Shown here: positions 41,251-49,543 of the stretch, piece after piece | Numbering within the stretch: the first letter of the stretch is position 1 | Layout of the letters: each line of letters opens with the position of its first letter | Assembly (NCBI GenBank): GCA_023443095.1 | Contig: JAEZVV010000112.1 | Coordinates: 7,681 to 71,680 of the forward strand | Length of the DNA stretch: 64,000 nucleotides | Direction: 5' to 3' | Source of the DNA: Pseudomonadota bacterium | GTDB lineage: Bacteria > Pseudomonadota > Gammaproteobacteria > Burkholderiales > Burkholderiaceae_F | Notes under the pieces: generated by a model | The model's database searches: none | Told to the model about the DNA's origin: nothing | Seen by the model: only the letters and a program-made list of their open reading frames with translations | Translations under genes and position numbers: made by a program

Positions 41251-42819
41251 TTACCTGACTGTGAGGTTGGCTTGAACGTTGACGCTTTGCTGAGTCAAAG
41301 CGGCGATGCCAGTGTTTTGGCTTATCACCAAGATGCCGGCGGCCGACTGCGCGGTTCCGGTCATGGTGTTGGACAGGTTGAAGGTCCCTGCGTCGACAGT
41401 CACCGTTCCACCTGTTCCGCCAGCGCCACCAGCCGCTCCATTGCCCTGGCCGCCGTTGCCCGTGCCGCCCGTACCCGTACCTCCGGAGCCGCCCGTGCCT
41501 TGACCGCCGTTGCCGCCGGCGGCGCCTACAGCTCCTGCAGCGCCGTTACCTGCTGTGGCACTACCGTTCGTGGCACTGGTCGAAGCGTCCCCGTTGGACG
41601 CGCTGCCATTCGTGGCGTTGCCGCCTGCAGCGCCGTTGCCGGCCGTGTTGCTGGCCATCCCGCCAGCACCGCCGGTGGCGTTATTGGTGCCGCCGGTCGC
41701 CGTCGAGGTGGAGCTTGCCGTTCCGCCCGCGGCGGTAGCAGCGCCGCCGGTGCCCGCACCTCCGGTTGCGGTGGACGAGGCCGTCCCGTTGCCGCCGGTG
41801 CCGGTTGACGCACCGCCAGTTCCGGTGCCGGCAGTGCTGGCACCGCCATTGCCGCCGTTGCCGCCAGTCGTATCGGGCGTGCCGGCGCCGCCGTTGCCGC
41901 CATTTGCGCTGCTGTTGCCGCCACTGCCTTGGCTGCCGGCCCAGGCTTTGCCGCCGCCCGCGCCGCTCCAGGCCGCTGCACCGCCGCCGCTGCCAGAACT
42001 CGCGGCCTTGGAGCCGCCAGCCATGGCGTGGTCCATGGCTCCAGCGTTCGCGCCGTCGGCATAAGCGTCGCCGCCGTTGGCGCCGCGGGCACCACGAGCG
42101 TAACCGCCGTCCCCGCCGTTGCCAGCCGTGGCGCTGCCGTTGCGGGCATTGCCGATAGTCGCGGCGCCTGCACGGGCACTTCCGTTGCTGGCATTGCCGC
42201 CGTCACCGCCATTGCCGCCGGCGCCGCCGTTGCCGGCATTGCCGCCCGTGCCGCCGTAGCCACCTTCGCCAGAGCCATTGCCGCCCTTGCCCATGCCGCC
42301 ATAACCCTTGCCGCCCGCTCCGCCCGCGCCGCCGTTGGCGTCGCCCATGTTGTAGGCGACATTGCCGATACCATGGACGCGGATGTTGGTCACGGTTCCG
42401 TCAAGCCGGCTCAGCGCGATCGCTTTAGTGGTGTTAAACGAGTTGCTAAACGCAGCGGAGGCGGTGCTGCCGTTGTTCGCCGCGACAGTTCCGTAGCCTG
42501 AAGCCTTGGCTGTGCCGCGGTTGTCGCGGTTGTCTCCTGCGCTCTTATTGTTGTTTTGGTCGGAGTTGTTGGAGTTGTCGGAGCGATTCGAATTGTCGGA
42601 GTTGTTGGAGTTGTCGTTGGCCGAGTTGTTCCATTGCTTGGCAGTTGCGTTTTCGTTGGCAGTGGGACCGGAGTTTCCGGACTGTGTGGAGGTGGCCGTC
42701 GCGTTCTGCGTATTGGCGCCGGCAGTGTCGGCGTTGTTGTTGGTGGTCGGGTTGGCCCAGGCCGAAGCGTAAGCACCCAGTGCGAGGGCAAGAGCCGACG
42801 CTAGCGTTGTCTTCCTCAT
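41251..42819 (-). CDS. Asn/Ser- and Gly/Ala-rich secreted fibre protein (functional-amyloid candidate)
   Basis: From ATG 42819 (GAGGAGACTTCA upstream) the product has 522 residues. Signal peptide 1-22 (ASALALALGAYASAWA) is followed by an Asn/Ser/Asp/Thr-rich part (about 23-115), a less repetitive part (about 115-170, with TVTNIRVHGIGNVAYNMGDANG), a 300-residue Gly/Ala/Asn/Thr-rich region built from short units such as GGNGG and GTGG, and a defined C-terminus (473-522: DAGTFNLSNTMTG, SAAGILVISQNTG, ALTQQSVNVQANL). There is no Cys and hardly any aromatic residue. Low complexity with a conserved QN-type C-terminus fits a fibre-forming or amyloid protein. It heads the operon behind a sigma-54 promoter. 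It is not a PE-PGRS protein, which lacks the signal peptide and context. Confidence 0.82.
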   Translation of the reverse strand: MRKTTLASALALALGAYASAWANPTTNNNADTAGANTQNATATSTQSGNSGPTANENATAKQWNNSANDNSNNSDNSNRSDNSNNSDQNNNKSAGDNRDNRGTAKASGYGTVAANNGSTASAAFSNSFNTTKAIALSRLDGTVTNIRVHGIGNVAYNMGDANGGAGGAGGKGYGGMGKGGNGSGEGGYGGTGGNAGNGGAGGNGGDGGNASNGSARAGAATIGNARNGSATAGNGGDGGYARGARGANGGDAYADGANAGAMDHAMAGGSKAASSGSGGGAAAWSGAGGGKAWAGSQGSGGNSSANGGNGGAGTPDTTGGNGGNGGASTAGTGTGGASTGTGGNGTASSTATGGAGTGGAATAAGGTASSTSTATGGTNNATGGAGGMASNTAGNGAAGGNATNGSASNGDASTSATNGSATAGNGAAGAVGAAGGNGGQGTGGSGGTGTGGTGNGGQGNGAAGGAGGTGGTVTVDAGTFNLSNTMTGTAQSAAGILVISQNTGIAALTQQSVNVQANLTVR

Positions 42820-43033
42820 TGAAGTCTCCTCAAACAGGGGCATTCCAGCGACGGAACTGGCGCCCATGGCCAGCCCGGCTCAACTCACTTGCAGGAACGA
42901 TGCCAAGGTTGGGGTTTGCGTTTCAAGTGATTGAAAAATCAGCTTCTTTCGAGAATGGCCGAGAAGCGAATCCTGTGTTCGGCGGTGATGGTTGTCACGA
43001 ACTTGAGACAGGGCGGAAAGCGGTGGCGTCACG

Positions 43034-43048
43034 GCAAGCGTAGTGCCA
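43034..43048 (-). promoter_or_regulatory. sigma-54 (-24/-12) promoter of the fibre operon
   Basis: On the minus strand the sequence TGGCACTACGCTTGC matches the sigma-54 consensus TGGCAC-N5-TTGC exactly, with GG and GC in the correct spacing. It lies 215 bp upstream of the Gly-rich gene ATG, giving a leader of about 200 nt, and immediately downstream of a gene for a sigma-54 activator on the same strand. A TTTCAA-N4-TTGAAA inverted repeat at 42921-42936 lies in the leader. Confidence 0.85.
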
Positions 43049-43093
43049 AGCGATTTTCTCCAGGGATTAAGCGCTTGGTGAGCAGCGGCGCGA

Positions 43094-43115
43094 ACTGTCA
43101 CGTTGATGTGACGGT
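43094..43115. promoter_or_regulatory. inverted repeat, candidate upstream activator site
   Basis: GTCAC-N6-GTGAC at 43097-43112 extends to a 22-bp repeat with 10 of 11 arms matching. Its centre is about 57 bp upstream of the -24 element, a position where a bound enhancer-binding protein could reach the sigma-54 promoter, although many such sites lie further away. It is the best palindrome in the 375-bp intergenic region. Confidence 0.6.
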
Positions 43116-43194
43116 GCCGGGTGCGCTGCAAGTGGCTACGCAGCGCGGGCTGCAGATCAGTTGCTGAACGCGCGACTCAGCGGCGTTTCCCCGT

Positions 43195-44538
43195 TTAGCT
43201 GAGGGGACGAATGTCGTGTTTGCTCATCAGGCGGTAAAGCGTCATGCGCGATACGCCGAGTTGCCGCGCTGCTTGTGAAACGTTGTTGCCGCTGCTTTGC
43301 AGGCTCACCAGAATGGCGTCGCGTTCGGCGGCGACGCGGGCGTCGTAGAGTTCGGCGCGCGAATCCAGGGACGTTGCGCTTTCCAGTCCCAGATCCTCGG
43401 GCTTGATGAGGCGGCCTTCGGCCATGACCATGGCGCGGCGGACGCGATTGATCAACTCGCGCACATTGCCCGGCCAAGGGTGGTTCAGCATGGCAGTCAA
43501 GGCGCTACGGCTAAATCCGGTCAGGCGCGGACTCTTGTCCAGGGCGAACTTTGCAAAGTAGTGTTCGGCCAGATGTTCGATGTCGTTTGGGCGGGAGCGC
43601 AGCGGCGGAACCTGGATCGGAAGCACGTTGAGGCGGTGGAAAAGATCTTCGCGGAAGCGGCCGGCGGCGACCGCTTTTTCGAGATCGACGTTGGTGGCGG
43701 CTACTACTCGAACGTCGACGGCTATTGGGCGGAAGGATCCCACCCGAGTAATCGATCGTTCCTGAAGAAAGCGCAGCAAGTTGCACTGGAGGTCGAGTGG
43801 AAGATCGCTGATCTCATCGAGAAACAGGGTTCCTCCGTGTGCGGCTTCGATCATTCCGGTGTGGTCGCGAGTGGCGCCGGTGAAAGCGCCTCTCACATAA
43901 CCAAACAGTTCGGACTGGATCAGCTGGGGTTGAACTGCACCGCAGTTGAGCGCCAGGAAAGCCTGCTTGGCGCGGGATGAAAGCTGGTGGATAGTGAGCG
44001 CAGTCAGCTCTTTGCCAGAGCCGCTTTCGCCTCCGATGAGCACCGTAGCGTCGACGGCGGCAACACGTCGGATCTGCTTGATCAAGGCCTTGGTGGCCGC
44101 GCTTTCTCCAACAAAGCTCTCGGCCCCTACAGGGAGTGCTGCGCGGGGGGACTTGGATTGGCGTAGCTGCGCGCGACCGAAAGCGTGGCCGAGAGTGGCC
44201 GCGATGTGTTCCGGGCGCGTCGGCAGGGTGTGGTGATCGAACAGGTACGCGATGATCAGATCGCGGCAGGCGGCCAGCTCCAGCGCGCGGGCGCCAAAGA
44301 CACCGACCCATTCGAGGGTGCTGTATTTCTGAAGAAGGGTGGTCAGCGCAGCGCAGTACGTGTCGTCGATAGTCTCGGCGATCAGCAGCCCAACGAGTGG
44401 GGGCGACGCGGCAAGGGCGTCGCGCAGCCCGTGCGCCTCGTCGAGGACGACTACGTTCCATGCCAACGCCCGCAGCTCGGAAATCAGCTGCGTCTGACTG
44501 CCTCCCGGTGCCACACATAGGACTGTGCGACTCACCAT
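43195..44538 (-). CDS. sigma-54-dependent transcriptional activator
   Basis: From ATG 44538 (AAGGGAGACTCAG upstream) the product has 447 residues. The N-terminal 120 residues look like a degenerate receiver or VpsR-like domain without an obvious phospho-acceptor Asp pocket. The central AAA+ domain has Walker A GESGSGKE (170-177), GAFTGA (217-222, contacts sigma-54) and Walker B LFLDEISDLPL, and the C-terminus has a Fis-type helix-turn-helix (VSQAARQLGVSRMTLYRLMSKH). It lies just upstream of, and on the same strand as, the fibre operon and its -24/-12 promoter, so it is the probable activator. How it is controlled is not visible. Confidence 0.92.
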   Translation of the reverse strand: MVSRTVLCVAPGGSQTQLISELRALAWNVVVLDEAHGLRDALAASPPLVGLLIAETIDDTYCAALTTLLQKYSTLEWVGVFGARALELAACRDLIIAYLFDHHTLPTRPEHIAATLGHAFGRAQLRQSKSPRAALPVGAESFVGESAATKALIKQIRRVAAVDATVLIGGESGSGKELTALTIHQLSSRAKQAFLALNCGAVQPQLIQSELFGYVRGAFTGATRDHTGMIEAAHGGTLFLDEISDLPLDLQCNLLRFLQERSITRVGSFRPIAVDVRVVAATNVDLEKAVAAGRFREDLFHRLNVLPIQVPPLRSRPNDIEHLAEHYFAKFALDKSPRLTGFSRSALTAMLNHPWPGNVRELINRVRRAMVMAEGRLIKPEDLGLESATSLDSRAELYDARVAAERDAILVSLQSSGNNVSQAARQLGVSRMTLYRLMSKHDIRPLS

Positions 44539-44978
44539 CTGAGTCTCCCTTGCAGGCCATCCCAAGCCGCTGGAGCCTGGCCCTCTACGCGGTTGCAACA
44601 CGGCGCGGCATATCGGACGAGCCCTGCGGGCACAACGAACGGGAGTTTCGGCTGGGGCCGCCCCGTCGTGTTGCCAACAATCCGGTGCTCGAGCGCTGCA
44701 TTAATGAAAGTGTCGTCGATCCGCGGAAGGTCAACTCGGCAGACTGCCCGCGACGGTCGGGTCGGTATGGCGCAGCTTGGGCAGGGGCCCTCTGGAGGGA
44801 GCGATCGGCGATTCCTGCTCAGAGCGGGTGTTGCTGTTCTCCGAGAGAAACGCGACGCATTCTTGATGCGAGTCGGTGCCCGAGGAACCAGTGCCGATAT
44901 GCTGCCCATCTATTCATCGCCGACCCGCCACGTAATCACCGCGCTGGCACCGGCAAGCTGTCCTCGAAGGAGCCCTGG
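44539..44978. other. non-coding divergent region
   Basis: The 440 bp between the sigma-54 activator gene and the amidase gene hold several open frames with poor residue composition and no family feature; I do not support any as a gene. The region should hold the promoters of both flanking genes. I found no -24/-12 element here and no strong hairpin. Confidence 0.5.
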
Positions 44979-46286
44979 ATGAAGCCGCCGTTGAACCGCC
45001 TGAGCGCTACTCGATTGGCCGCCATGCTTGCCGCCGGCGAAGTGAGTGCCGAGTCGATCGCGCATTCCTATGTCGATGCGATCCATGAGCTCGAACCCGA
45101 GGTGCGCGCGTTTGCCTTTTTCGATCCGTCGCGCGCGCTGGCCTTGGCGCGCGAGTTCGACCTCGGCCCCGTGCGCGGTCGGCTGCACGGTATGCCGGTG
45201 GCCGTAAAGGACAACATCGACACCGCGGGCTTGCCGAGCGAATACGGATCGGCGATTTTTGCCGGCCACGTGCCGCGCGCCGATGCCGCTTGCGTCGCGG
45301 CTTTTTCGGCCGCCGGCGCCTATACCTTGGGCAAGACCGTAACCGCCGAGCTAGCCAACTTCACTCCTGGCGTTACACGCAACCCGCACAACCTTCTGCA
45401 TACGCCGGGCGGATCTTCGAGCGGGTCAGCCGCAGCGGTGGCAGCGCACATGGCGCCCTTCGCCCTGGGCACACAAACGGCGGGCTCGGTGATCCGACCG
45501 GCGTCTTTCTGTGGCGTGGTCGGCTATGTTCCCACGCGTGGCCTGGTCCCTCGCGCGGGTGTGAAAGCGGTCTCCGATACGCTCGACGTGGTAGGCATGT
45601 TCGCTCGCAGCATCGCTGACGCCGCCCTGATCGGCTCGGTGCTCACCTTGCAGGCGCGTCTGGCCGAGGCTGTGGCCGAGCCGGCCGCGCCCATCATTGG
45701 TCTGAGCATCACGCCCTGGGCGGCGCAGCTGTCGCGTCCGATGCTCGATGCGGTGCAGCACGCGGGGCGGCATCTCGCCAGCCGCGGCGCCCGCGTGGTC
45801 GACCTGCGCTGGAACGAAGCTGGCGGCCCCGACTTCGCCGGTCTGGTTGAAGCGCAGCGCGTGGTTGCCCTCTACGAGACGGCACGCGCGTTAGGGCCCG
45901 AGGCCGACTACCGCCGCGAGCAGCTTTCCCTGCATCTGGTCCAGATCATCGAACAGGGCCGGGCGACCTCCGCGCGCGACTACGTCGCGGCGCTCGAACT
46001 CGGGCGCCATTGCGCAGGGTCGATCGATCGTTTGTTCGGTGAAGCCGACGTTGTGCTGGCGCCGGCCGCGCCGGGCGAAGCTCCGCGTGGCATTGCTTCG
46101 ACCGGCGACCCTCTTTTCAGTCGCCCCTGGCACCTGATGGGTTGCCCGCAGATCGCCATCCCCTTGCCACATGCGAGAGGCGAGGAGGGCTTGCCGTTGG
46201 GGGTCCAGCTGGTCGCGCGCCCGGGGGCCGACGCTCGGTTGTTGTCGGCCGCGGCCTGGGTCGAGGCTGAACTCGCGCGCGGCTGA
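44979..46286 (+). CDS. amidase signature family protein
   Basis: From ATG 44979 (GAAGGAG upstream) the product has 435 residues. The Ser-cisSer-Lys triad is visible: Lys77 in PVAVKDNIDTAG, the Gly/Ser-rich GGSSSGSAAAVAA with the cis-Ser near 148, and the nucleophile Ser170 in ALGTQTAGSVIRPASFCG. Family members hydrolyse amides or esters (GatA, fatty acid amide hydrolase, allophanate hydrolase). The product lacks the GatA partner context and the sequence gives no substrate. It is slightly shorter than typical amidases of 450-500 residues. Confidence 0.9.
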   Translation: MKPPLNRLSATRLAAMLAAGEVSAESIAHSYVDAIHELEPEVRAFAFFDPSRALALAREFDLGPVRGRLHGMPVAVKDNIDTAGLPSEYGSAIFAGHVPRADAACVAAFSAAGAYTLGKTVTAELANFTPGVTRNPHNLLHTPGGSSSGSAAAVAAHMAPFALGTQTAGSVIRPASFCGVVGYVPTRGLVPRAGVKAVSDTLDVVGMFARSIADAALIGSVLTLQARLAEAVAEPAAPIIGLSITPWAAQLSRPMLDAVQHAGRHLASRGARVVDLRWNEAGGPDFAGLVEAQRVVALYETARALGPEADYRREQLSLHLVQIIEQGRATSARDYVAALELGRHCAGSIDRLFGEADVVLAPAAPGEAPRGIASTGDPLFSRPWHLMGCPQIAIPLPHARGEEGLPLGVQLVARPGADARLLSAAAWVEAELARG

Positions 46287-46306
46287 GGGGGAAGTGGGCT
46301 TGGGTT

Positions 46307-46708
46307 TCAATCCGGCCGGTTGAGCGGCTTGGGTTTGTCGTCGGCGGAAAGCGCCACGTAGACCAGCTGGGCTTCGGTCACCTTGACGACTTTGCCCTGG
46401 CTGCCGAAGCCGCGTTCCGCGTAAACCTCGACATCCACCGTGATCGACGTGCGGCCGACCTTCAGCACGCGGGCGTAGAAAGACACCAGATCGCCGATGG
46501 ACACCGGCTCCTTGAAAGCAAAGCTGGTCACCGCCACGGTGGCGACCCGGCCGCGCGCGTGGCGGAAGGCGGGGATAGAGCCGGCGATGTCGACCTGCGA
46601 CATGATCCAGCCGCCGAACACGTCGCCGTAAGCGTTGGCGTCGGCCGGCATCGGCACGACCCGCAGCGCGGGCGGTTCATCGGGCAGGTGGGAAACGGAA
46701 TTGCTCAT
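46307..46708 (-). CDS. acyl-CoA thioesterase (YciA-like hotdog)
   Basis: The product has 133 residues. The hotdog fold with active site is in ADANAYGDVFGGWIMSQVDIAGSIPA (conserved Asn, Asp-Val-Phe-Gly-Gly and Asp), followed by VAVTSFAFKEPVSIGDLVSFYARVLKVGRTSITVDVEVYAE, typical of YciA and acyl-CoA hydrolases of the BFIT type. It hydrolyses a broad range of acyl-CoAs in the cytoplasm. It is the second gene of a pair, with a 4-bp ATGA overlap with the SDR gene upstream. Confidence 0.92.
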   Translation of the reverse strand: MSNSVSHLPDEPPALRVVPMPADANAYGDVFGGWIMSQVDIAGSIPAFRHARGRVATVAVTSFAFKEPVSIGDLVSFYARVLKVGRTSITVDVEVYAERGFGSQGKVVKVTEAQLVYVALSADDKPKPLNRPD

Positions 46709-47532
46709 CGAGATGTCCTGTTGGAGGGGGCCGGGCTCGAACGGGCGAGCGCGGCGCGTGCCATGTTATCGACCAGCCGTGGCGCAATCAGTTTGAGCCA
46801 GAGGCCGAAGCGAGCGCGCGGGGTCATCACCCACTCGCGTCGGCGGGCGGTCATGGCATCAATGATCTGGCGCGCGCACTCGGCCACTGGCATCGCTCCG
46901 GCTTCGTCGAGCCCGGAGGTTCCAGCGCGTTCGCCGCGGCCGTCCAAGCCGTTGCGGCGGATGTCGGTGGCCACCACGCCAGGGTAGACCACGCTCACCG
47001 TGATGCCGAAGTCCTCGGCTTCGATCCGCAGCGCATCGAGAAAACCGCTTTGAGCGAACTTGCTTGCACAGTAGGTGGAGCGCGCCGGCACCCCGGTTTT
47101 TCCCGCCAGGCTCGAAATGCCGACGATCTGGCCCCGGCTGGCTTTGAGCGCGTCCCAGCAATGGCGCACCGCCTGAACCGTGCCCAGGCAGTTGACCCGC
47201 CACAAGCGCTCGAAAGTAGCAAAGTCGGTGATCTCGTCGAAGCGGGCATGCATCGACACCCCGGCATTGGCCACCAGGACGTCGATGCCGCCGAAACGGT
47301 CGATCGCGGTCTGCGCGATGCGGCGGCAGTCGTCGTCGAGACTGACGTCGGCTGCCACCACTTCGACGTCGGCGCCGAGGCTGCGGCACGATGCGGCGAC
47401 GCTTTCGAGCTTGTCGGCCGAGCGCGCGGCCAATACCAGGCGCGGGCCTTGAACCGCCAGTTGGCGGGCGATCTCGGCGCCGATTCCGTCGCTTGCGCCG
47501 GTGATGACGATGCTCTTGGCCGAATAACGCAT
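46705..47532 (-). CDS. short-chain dehydrogenase/reductase
   Basis: The product has 275 residues. The NAD(P) motif is VITGASDGIGAEIA, followed by LVANAGVS and the catalytic set in IVGISSLAGKTGVPARSTYCASK (Ser, Tyr, Lys). The basic residue after the second strand (AARSADK) suggests NADP preference. The C-terminal part (PRARFGLWLKLIAPRLVDNMARAAL) is typical of DltE/SDR group reductases acting on lipophilic substrates. It is followed by a thioesterase gene with overlap, so lipid-related metabolism is plausible. Confidence 0.9.
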   Translation of the reverse strand: MRYSAKSIVITGASDGIGAEIARQLAVQGPRLVLAARSADKLESVAASCRSLGADVEVVAADVSLDDDCRRIAQTAIDRFGGIDVLVANAGVSMHARFDEITDFATFERLWRVNCLGTVQAVRHCWDALKASRGQIVGISSLAGKTGVPARSTYCASKFAQSGFLDALRIEAEDFGITVSVVYPGVVATDIRRNGLDGRGERAGTSGLDEAGAMPVAECARQIIDAMTARRREWVMTPRARFGLWLKLIAPRLVDNMARAALARSSPAPSNRTSR

Positions 47533-47643
47533 GGGGGCGCTGTCATAATCGAGGGGTGCCGAGATTACCCCCAGCCTCTAGTCGTGCGGCTCTAGTCGCC
47601 ATGAGTCCCATGCCGTATTCAAGCGCTGCCTGAGCGCAAAGCC

Positions 47644-49476
47644 ATGCGTTGGTCCTCTCCTCCCGCTCCTGCCTCCGAACCGCGGCCCGGCCGCTCCGAC
47701 TGGGCGACTCTCAAGACCCTGCTGCCCTACCTCCTGACCTACAAGCGGCGGGTGGCTGCCGCGCTGCTGTGCTTGGTGGCGGCCAAGCTGGCGACGGTGG
47801 GAGTGCCGATCGTGCTCAAGCACATGGTCGACGCCATGGTGCCGCCACGCGAGGCTTCGACCGCTGCGCTGGTGGTGGCGGTGCCGCTGGCGCTGATCCT
47901 CGGCTATGGCCTGTTGCGTCTGGCGAGTTCGGCTTTCAATGAGCTGCGCGAGTTTTTCTTCGTCAAGGTGACCCAGGCGGCCGTGCGCACGGTCGAACTC
48001 AAGGCGTTCAAGCACCTGCTGTCGCTGTCGCTGCGTTTCCACCTGGAACGGCGTACCGGAGCGCTGACCCGCGAAATCGAGCGCGGTGTACGCGGGATCG
48101 GCTCGCTGGTGAGCTTCACCCTGTATTCGATCGTGCCGACGCTGATCGAGCTGGCCCTGGTGCTGGGCTACCTGGCGCTCAATTACGACCTCTGGTTCGC
48201 GCTCATCATCTTGATCAGCCTGGCGGCCTACGTCGTTTTTACCGTCAGCGTCACGAGCTGGCGCACCCAGTTGAGGCGCGAGTGGAACGAGTCCGAGAGC
48301 CGCGCGAGTTCGCGCGCGGTCGACGCCTTGCTCAATTACGAAACGGTCAAGGTTTTCGGCAACGAGGACTTCGAGGCGCGCCGCTACGACACCCTGCTCG
48401 ACGCCAGCCAGAAGACGGCGATCCGCTCGCAGCAGTCGCTCAACTTCCTTAATACCGGGCAGCAACTGATCATTGCGCTCGGCCTGACGGCGATGCTGTG
48501 GCGCGCCGCGGTAGGCGTCGCCGACGGCCGCATGACCGTAGGTGACCTGGTGCTGGTCAACGCCTTCATGATCCAGCTCTACATCCCGCTCAACTTCCTG
48601 GGTGTGATTTACCGCGAGATCAAGCAGAGCATGGTCGACATGGACAGGCTCTTCAGCCTGCTCGAGGAGGGGCGTGAAGTCGCCGACGCCCCCGCGGCGG
48701 CGCCCTTGCAGCTGCGGGGTGGTGGGCTGAGCTTCGACCATGTGAGTTTCGCTTACGACCCGCGCCGGCCGGTGATCCGGGACATCAGCTTTACCGTACC
48801 TGCGGGCACCACCACGGCCGTAGTAGGGGCGACAGGGTCGGGCAAGTCGACCCTGGCGCGACTGCTGTTCCGTTTCTACGACGTCAACTCCGGCGCGATC
48901 GCCATCGATGGTCAGGACATCCGCAGCGTGACCCAGCAGTCGCTGCGGGAAGCCATCGGCATCGTCCCGCAGGACACGGTGCTGTTCAACGACACGATCG
49001 GCTACAACATCGGTTACGGCCGTCCGGGCGCGACGCAAGAGGAAATCGAGGCAGCGGCGCGGGCGGCGCATATTCACGACTTCATCGCCGCCCAGCCCGA
49101 CGGCTACGGCACCCTGGTCGGCGAGCGTGGCCTGAAACTGTCGGGCGGCGAGAAGCAGCGGGTGGCGATAGCCCGCACCCTGCTCAAGCGGCCGGCGATC
49201 CTGGTGTTCGACGAGGCCACCAGCGCGCTCGACTCGCGTACCGAGCGCGGCATCCAGGCCGAACTCGAGGCGATCGCGCGCCATCACACGACCCTGGTGA
49301 TCGCGCACCGGCTCTCGACCATCGTCAATGCCGACCAGATTCTGGTGATGGAGGGCGGTCGCATCGTCGAGCGCGGCACCCACGCCGAACTGCTGTCGCG
49401 GGCAGGCAACTACGCCCAGATGTGGGATTTGCAGAGCCGTCAGAGCGACGAAGCTGCGACAGCGCAAATGGGTTAG
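47644..49476 (+). CDS. ABC transporter with fused ATPase and permease, Atm1/HMT1-like
   Basis: The product has 610 residues. The permease domain (about 20-330) has six transmembrane helices (AALLCLVAAKLATVGVPIVLKHMVDAM) with the Atm1 signature motif VTSWRTQLRREWNESESRASSRAVDALLNYETVKVFGNEDFEARRYD. The ATPase domain has Walker A VGATGSGKST, signature LSGGEKQRVAIA and Walker B ILVFDEATSALD. The NYETVK..NE region and family length point to the Atm1/ABCB7 group, which exports glutathione-linked or sulfur-containing compounds. Divergent from the SDR gene, it is followed by a binding-protein gene after 67 bp. Confidence 0.93.
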   Translation: MRWSSPPAPASEPRPGRSDWATLKTLLPYLLTYKRRVAAALLCLVAAKLATVGVPIVLKHMVDAMVPPREASTAALVVAVPLALILGYGLLRLASSAFNELREFFFVKVTQAAVRTVELKAFKHLLSLSLRFHLERRTGALTREIERGVRGIGSLVSFTLYSIVPTLIELALVLGYLALNYDLWFALIILISLAAYVVFTVSVTSWRTQLRREWNESESRASSRAVDALLNYETVKVFGNEDFEARRYDTLLDASQKTAIRSQQSLNFLNTGQQLIIALGLTAMLWRAAVGVADGRMTVGDLVLVNAFMIQLYIPLNFLGVIYREIKQSMVDMDRLFSLLEEGREVADAPAAAPLQLRGGGLSFDHVSFAYDPRRPVIRDISFTVPAGTTTAVVGATGSGKSTLARLLFRFYDVNSGAIAIDGQDIRSVTQQSLREAIGIVPQDTVLFNDTIGYNIGYGRPGATQEEIEAAARAAHIHDFIAAQPDGYGTLVGERGLKLSGGEKQRVAIARTLLKRPAILVFDEATSALDSRTERGIQAELEAIARHHTTLVIAHRLSTIVNADQILVMEGGRIVERGTHAELLSRAGNYAQMWDLQSRQSDEAATAQMG

Positions 49477-49543
49477 TGTTGCGGGGGCGCCAGGAAGGGT
49501 TTGCCCCGCTAGACTCGGGCAGTCCGAATCCCGGGTCGACGCA

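Noticed and set aside
41510..42064. Proline/alanine-rich open frame on the plus strand
   Set aside because: It is the complement of the Gly/Ala-rich fibre gene (GGC/GCC codons read back as Pro/Ala) and has no signal peptide or start signal of its own.
41251..42819. PE-PGRS-like or collagen-like protein
   Set aside because: Gly-rich units resemble PGRS repeats by composition, but there is a Gram-negative signal peptide, no PE domain, no Gly-X-Y triplet periodicity, and a distinct QN-type C-terminus.
44946..44961. TGGCACCGGCAAGC as a second sigma-54 promoter before the amidase gene
   Set aside because: The -24 half matches but TTGC is absent at the required spacing.
44593..44982. A 129-residue frame between the sigma-54 activator and the amidase gene
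   Set aside because: Arg/Ser/Gly-rich composition, no ribosome binding site and no family feature; it also ends inside the amidase start region.
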